Source: Candidatus Saccharimonadia bacterium
GTDB lineage: Bacteria; Patescibacteriota; Saccharimonadia; Saccharimonadales; SZUA-47
Reading direction: 5' to 3'
NCBI GenBank assembly: GCA_938050265.1
Contig: CALLJT010000094.1
Span: 1-9,457 of the forward strand
Length of the DNA stretch: 9,457 nt
The position numbers and the translations under genes are program-made. The notes below the pieces were generated by a model, which did no database searches, was not told the DNA's origin, and saw nothing but the letters and a program-made list of their open reading frames with translations. This document shows, piece by piece, positions 6,288 to 9,457 of this stretch (its first letter is position 1; every line of letters starts with the position of its first letter).

Positions 6288-7484
6288 ATGAGCGATATGA
6301 CACAGCAGTTTTTTGAAGGTAACCGTAGTGTATTAGCTGAGCGGTTGCCGGGGCATTTGATTGTTATTGCTGCGAATAGTTTGCTGCAGAGCAGTGCGGA
6401 TTTGCATTTTCCGTTTCGGCAGGATAGTAATTTTTGGTATTTGACCGGTATCGACGAGCCAGATGCGATACTCGTGATTGATACAGTAGCAGGTGAGTCA
6501 ACGATGCTGTTGCCGCCTAAGAGCACGTACCAAAAAGAATGGGACGGAGATACCGATACGGATGAATTCGCACGTGTGAGCGGTATTGTCCAGTTTGGGT
6601 CGACGCGTGATCTGAGCGGGTTATTAAAGCAGGCTGCAGTAAGCGGTCGGACCGTTGGCTATCTGCAGCCACTGCCTCGCATGGTCAAGCCGTACGGATT
6701 CTATGCGAACCCAGCTCGGCGGACATTGTGGAGCAGAATTAAACGCAGTGGTGCTCAAACTGCTGATGTGAGACTCGACATAGCTCGTATGCGAGCAATT
6801 AAGCAGCCAGAAGAGCTTGCCGCGATACAGGAAGCCATCGATATCACTGGTCGTACACTGGAGCACGTTAAGTCACGGCTTGCACAGTGCAGAAATGAAA
6901 AAGACATAGAACGCTTGATAACTGCACGTTTTTTCGCAGAGGGAGGCGACGGACATGCGTATCAGCCGATAGTCGCCGGTGGTCAGAATGCAGCTACGAT
7001 TCATTACGTACAGAACAGCGCACCTCTTGTGGCGAGTGACCTACTGTTGCTGGACGTAGGGGCCGTGTATCAGCAGTACACTTCTGACATATCACGCACG
7101 TGGTCAGTCGGCGGATCACCGACCAAGCGGCAGCGTGAGCTGTACGACGCCATGTGCGACGTACAGACTTTTGCGTTTGGGCAGCTTCGCGCCGGAGTAT
7201 TGCTGCGGGATTATCAGAAAACTGTTGAACAGTATGCTCGTACCGTTTGCGCATCTCTCGGCATACAGCTCGATGCGTATCCGCATGGCTTCTCGCATTT
7301 CATGGGGCTAGACGTACACGACGCTGGCGACTACAGCGCTCCGTTGCAGCCAGGCACAGTTTTGACGGTTGAGCCGGGTATCTACCTCGCGTACGAAGAT
7401 ATAGGCATCAGGATAGAAGACGACGTATTGATAACTGAATCAGGTATCGACGTATTGTCAAAAGACATCCCAAAAAGACTATAA
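6288..7484 (+). CDS. pepP: Xaa-Pro aminopeptidase, M24B family (PepP-like)
   Basis: Cytoplasmic metallopeptidase that releases N-terminal residues preceding proline. Residues 5-130 are the aminopeptidase P N-terminal (AMP_N) domain, with HFPFRQDSNFWYLTGIDEPDA at about 40-60 in the usual position. Residues about 165-390 are the pita-bread catalytic domain. All five dinuclear metal ligands are visible: Asp256 (LLLDVGA), Asp267 (TSDISRTW), His337 (GFSHFMG), Glu362 (VEPGIYL) and Glu377 (RIEDDVLIT). The family's substrate-site histidines are His239 (TIHY) and His344 (DVHD). There is no signal peptide. Its 398 residues are a little short of E. coli PepP (about 440). ATG 6288 fits both the AMP_N alignment and the TATAAT eight bases upstream; Met4 (6297) is a less likely alternative. 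It has its own promoter just after the uvrC repeat array and no obvious functional tie to uvrC. Confidence 0.95.
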   Translation: MSDMTQQFFEGNRSVLAERLPGHLIVIAANSLLQSSADLHFPFRQDSNFWYLTGIDEPDAILVIDTVAGESTMLLPPKSTYQKEWDGDTDTDEFARVSGIVQFGSTRDLSGLLKQAAVSGRTVGYLQPLPRMVKPYGFYANPARRTLWSRIKRSGAQTADVRLDIARMRAIKQPEELAAIQEAIDITGRTLEHVKSRLAQCRNEKDIERLITARFFAEGGDGHAYQPIVAGGQNAATIHYVQNSAPLVASDLLLLDVGAVYQQYTSDISRTWSVGGSPTKRQRELYDAMCDVQTFAFGQLRAGVLLRDYQKTVEQYARTVCASLGIQLDAYPHGFSHFMGLDVHDAGDYSAPLQPGTVLTVEPGIYLAYEDIGIRIEDDVLITESGIDVLSKDIPKRL

Positions 7485-7490
7485 GTAACG

Positions 7491-7496
7491 TATACT
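7491..7496 (+). promoter_or_regulatory. -10 box of the YvlD-like gene (TATACT), leaderless spacing
   Basis: TATACT (5 of 6) ends 9 bases before the GTG at 7506, the same geometry as upstream of trhO and the aminopeptidase gene. TTGTCA (7455-7460) resembles a -35 box, but at 30 bases it is too far away to pair with this -10. No Shine-Dalgarno precedes the GTG. Confidence 0.5.
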
Positions 7497-7505
7497 GACA
7501 GTGTA

Positions 7506-7874
7506 GTGAAAAATGCTCGAACAAAATTCATAGTGCGCTGGGCGGTTTCTTCGTTTGGTTTGTGGTTGGCGGCTGAGCTGCTTGGTACAGACAGCGTGAG
7601 CTACGACGATCAGTTTGGGGCCGTCGTCATATCTGGGTTTATATTGGCAGTCGTGAACACGTTTGTGCGGCCGCTTGTGGTGTTTATGACATTGCCAGCG
7701 GTGCTGCTGAGCTTAGGTATATTTATGATCGTGATCAACGCACTGATGGTGCTCTTAGCGGCACGGATATATGCGCCACTTGAGGTTGACGGGTTTGGGA
7801 TTGCAGTGATTACCGGAATCGTCATTGGTCTGGTAAACTGGTTAGTAGCAATAGGACTAGAGGAAGAGAAGTAA
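7506..7874 (+). CDS. YvlD-like small membrane protein (PF04020, 'phage holin family 4')
   Basis: Small integral membrane protein of 122 residues with about four hydrophobic segments (roughly 8-26, 36-55, 57-88 as a pair, 95-117). The family hallmark is present: NTFVRPLVVFMTLP at 51-64 followed by LSLGIFMIVINALM at 69-82. Despite the family name, members are mostly chromosomal proteins such as Bacillus YvlD, and nothing here points to a prophage; molecular function is unsettled. The GTG at 7506 is favoured because it lies 9 bases after a TATACT box, 21 bases after the aminopeptidase stop, and gives a complete first helix with the basic start KNARTK. The stop is 4 bases before secG, so the two are co-translated. 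Confidence 0.85.
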   Translation: MKNARTKFIVRWAVSSFGLWLAAELLGTDSVSYDDQFGAVVISGFILAVVNTFVRPLVVFMTLPAVLLSLGIFMIVINALMVLLAARIYAPLEVDGFGIAVITGIVIGLVNWLVAIGLEEEK

Positions 7875-7878
7875 ACGT

Positions 7879-8097
7879 ATGTCGATTTGGAACTATATTA
7901 TGATAACGTCTGCAGCGATAATGATCGTATTGATTTTGCTGCAAGTTCGCGGAGCCTCACTTGGTGCCGGTCTCGGTGGTGGCGGCGGCGAAGTAAATAA
8001 CGTGCGACGGGGCTCGGATAAAAGTGTGTTTACGCTCACTATTATCGCTGCAGCGACGTTTGCACTGTCGATTCTCTTAGAGCTGATTGTCGGGTAG
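7879..8097 (+). CDS. secG: SecG, preprotein translocase subunit
   Basis: Small SecYEG subunit that assists SecA-driven protein export at the cytoplasmic membrane. Its 72 residues show the standard SecG plan: helix 1 at about 4-22 (ending ILLQ), the glycine-rich cytoplasmic loop GASLGAGLGGGGGE with RRGSDK, and helix 2 at about 50-71. The loop is the most diagnostic part. A purine-rich stretch (AGGAAGAGAAG, 7861-7871) at the end of the upstream gene serves as ribosome binding site for ATG 7879, and the 4-base gap implies translational coupling with the YvlD-like gene. The solute-binding protein downstream is itself a Sec substrate or signal-anchored membrane protein. Confidence 0.95.
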   Translation: MSIWNYIMITSAAIMIVLILLQVRGASLGAGLGGGGGEVNNVRRGSDKSVFTLTIIAAATFALSILLELIVG

Positions 8098-8111
8098 TAG
8101 TAGTGACAGGT

Positions 8112-8127
8112 GCAGGTGATCACCAGC
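8112..8127 (+). promoter_or_regulatory. Palindrome GGTGATCACC between secG and the solute-binding gene
   Basis: A perfect 10-base palindrome (GGTGATCACC, 8115-8124) extends to 16 bases with one A/A mismatch per arm (GC-A...A-GC). It lies in the 62-base gap, and its left arm belongs to a CAGGTG direct repeat (8107-8118). A dimeric repressor site is possible. AAGGTGG (8134-8140) looks like a Shine-Dalgarno but is 19 bases before the ATG, which is too far for normal use. Confidence 0.3.
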
Positions 8128-8159
8128 AACATTAAGGTGGGTAGTCTCAATAATTACAT

Positions 8160-9457
8160 ATGGTCAGTCTAAAACAAACCACGCATAAATATCGTTTGCG
8201 CTTACGGCGTGCGTTTCGCCGACGAAAGCGTCATGCCGAAGACGCCGTTGCCTACGCGGATGATTCAGTCAACCGGTTTGTATTGCGACGTTTTAAGAAT
8301 TTATACAAAGTGCGACGGTTTGTGCTTGCGTGGGTTGTGCTCCTGGTGTGTATCGGTGTGGGCTCGATTTGGCAGGTTCGTGGGCTTGAACGGCACTATT
8401 TAGAGCTCGCACCGACAGGTGGCGGCGTATACCGTGAAGGCATTATCGGCTCGTTTACGAACGCGAACCCGCTGTTTGCAGTAACTAATGTTGATTCATC
8501 AGTATCTCGACTAGTGTTTTCTAGTTTATTCACGGTGTCGCCAGAGGGCGAGCTGAAGCCTGATTTAGCCACGGGTTATAACGTGAACGACACCGGTACT
8601 GTCCACACAGTTACACTCCGAGACAACGTTGTGTGGCACGACGGTCACGCGTTTGACGCAGGCGACGTGGCGTTTACCTACAACACCATCAAGAACGCTG
8701 ACGTTAACTCCCCGTTATTTAGTAGCTGGCGAGGTGTGAAAGTCGAGGTAGTCGACGATCGAACCATCAAGTTTACGATCCCGGACACGCTGGGCTCGTT
8801 CCGGTTTTCGATGACAAACGGTATCGTACCCGAGCACATACTGAGTGATGTTGAGCCGGCGGATTTGCGAAGTAGCCGGTTTAACGCAGTGAGTCCTGTT
8901 GGCACTGGGCCGTTTTCTTATAGCGGTGTCGAGCGGAGCGGCATAGACCCCGACGAGCGTACGGACAAGATTACATTTACAGCGAACGACGACTATTTCC
9001 GTGGCGACGTACAGCTGGACGGCGTGGTGCTCAGAACATACCAGAACGAAGAAGACATCGTAGCTGATTTTGATAAACAATTGATTACGGCTATGGTCGG
9101 TTTGGGCACGCTCCCAGACAACATACCCGACACACAGGACATAGTCGAATACAACACACCGCTGCGCGACAGCGTCATGGCGTTTTTTAACACGTCAAGC
9201 GAAATCCTGAGAGAAACTTCCGTACGTAAAGCGCTCGTACGCGCCAGTGACACACAGATGATCCGAGAGCGGTTGCCGTATCAGCTCGTCGCCGTCGATA
9301 GTCCGTTTCTCAAAACTCATACGGCATACGACCCCGAACGCGTACAGCTGAGTCCAGATAGTGATGTTGCCAGGGAGCTGTTAGATGCAGCTGACTGGAA
9401 GCTTGCTGACGACGGCATTCGGTACAAGGATGGGCAGCCGCTCAGTATACGCATAGT
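8160..9457 (+). CDS. ABC transporter solute-binding protein, family 5 (peptide/oligopeptide type), 3'-truncated
   Basis: Extracytoplasmic binding component of a Dpp/Opp-type importer. The first 432 codons are present and run off the right edge. Residues 1-53 are an unusual cytoplasmic, Arg/Lys-rich tail (RLRLRRAFRRRKRH). One membrane helix spans about 54-72. There is no lipobox: Cys64 sits within the helix after LLV and is not followed by a mature domain. SBP_bac_5 begins near 88 (GGGVYREGIIGSFTNANPLF), with LKPDLATGYNVNDTG at about 132 and VVWHDGHAFDAGDVAFTYNTI at about 157-177, the family's signature, and PVGTGPFSY near 247. By the positive-inside rule the domain is outside the cell, held by an uncleaved signal anchor. 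The ATG at 8160 is fixed by an in-frame TAA at 8151-8153. Permease and ATPase genes, if linked, would lie downstream of the window. Confidence 0.92.
   Translation, partial: MVSLKQTTHKYRLRLRRAFRRRKRHAEDAVAYADDSVNRFVLRRFKNLYKVRRFVLAWVVLLVCIGVGSIWQVRGLERHYLELAPTGGGVYREGIIGSFTNANPLFAVTNVDSSVSRLVFSSLFTVSPEGELKPDLATGYNVNDTGTVHTVTLRDNVVWHDGHAFDAGDVAFTYNTIKNADVNSPLFSSWRGVKVEVVDDRTIKFTIPDTLGSFRFSMTNGIVPEHILSDVEPADLRSSRFNAVSPVGTGPFSYSGVERSGIDPDERTDKITFTANDDYFRGDVQLDGVVLRTYQNEEDIVADFDKQLITAMVGLGTLPDNIPDTQDIVEYNTPLRDSVMAFFNTSSEILRETSVRKALVRASDTQMIRERLPYQLVAVDSPFLKTHTAYDPERVQLSPDSDVARELLDAADWKLADDGIRYKDGQPLSIRI

Noticed and set aside
6389..6395. Another GAGCAGT inside the aminopeptidase gene.
   Set aside because: A single isolated 7-mer is expected by chance in this much sequence and has no neighbouring degenerate units.
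6010..6526. Reverse-strand open frames across the repeat array encoding repeated SLLTAHC units.
   Set aside because: They arise because the 7-base repeat has no stop on that strand; they overlap uvrC and the aminopeptidase gene and show no start signals or family features.
7506..7874. Prophage holin, suggested by the family name.
   Set aside because: PF04020 members are common chromosomal membrane proteins; no endolysin, phage structural or integrase gene is nearby and the gene is paired with secG.

Overview
The window is a run of nine genes, all on the + strand, with no rRNA, tRNA, CRISPR array, transposase or integrase that I can see. Gene order is uvrA (3' 60%), rplY/ctc (ribosomal protein L25), a tail-anchored protein of unknown function, trhO (tRNA uridine hydroxylase), uvrC, a Xaa-Pro aminopeptidase, a YvlD-like (PF04020) membrane protein, secG, and the 5' part of a peptide-type ABC solute-binding protein. 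The best guess for the source is a Candidate Phyla Radiation bacterium, most likely Saccharibacteria (TM7). The reasons are a shortened, cysteine-free UvrC, very compact spacing, several promoters placed for leaderless mRNAs, and a solute-binding protein held by an uncleaved membrane anchor instead of a lipobox. This is inference from the sequence, without a database search. The standard genetic code fits: the complete genes read through with no in-frame TGA.

Layout. Bases 1-1687 encode the C-terminal part of UvrA, which enters from the left edge; a hairpin spans its stop codon. A promoter (TATACT at 1751) precedes rplY, which is followed by a hairpin and a T-run. Bases 2626-3834 encode the unknown protein with a C-terminal membrane helix. 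A perfect TATAAT lies only nine bases before the likely trhO start, and uvrC begins inside the 3' end of trhO with a strong Shine-Dalgarno sequence, so the two appear co-expressed. The uvrC stop codon lies within a perfect seven-copy GAGCAGT array, which runs up to the promoter of the aminopeptidase gene. The YvlD-like gene and secG are 4 bases apart and form an operon, probably read on into the solute-binding protein gene, which runs off the right edge.

Functionally the window combines nucleotide excision repair (UvrA and UvrC), translation (L25, TrhO), peptide turnover (aminopeptidase), protein export (SecG) and peptide/solute capture. It is mostly housekeeping. The unusual signals are (i) a heptanucleotide repeat that appears twice in the same gene: as a perfect array supplying the uvrC stop, and as a degenerate copy translated inside a UvrC insertion, where one T-to-G change removes the equivalent stop; (ii) loss of all cysteines, hence of the iron-sulfur ligands, plus a large internal deletion in UvrC; (iii) three genes with a -10 box exactly 8-9 bases before the start codon; and (iv) a tail-anchored protein that I cannot name. 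I found no convincing new multi-gene defence or mobile system.
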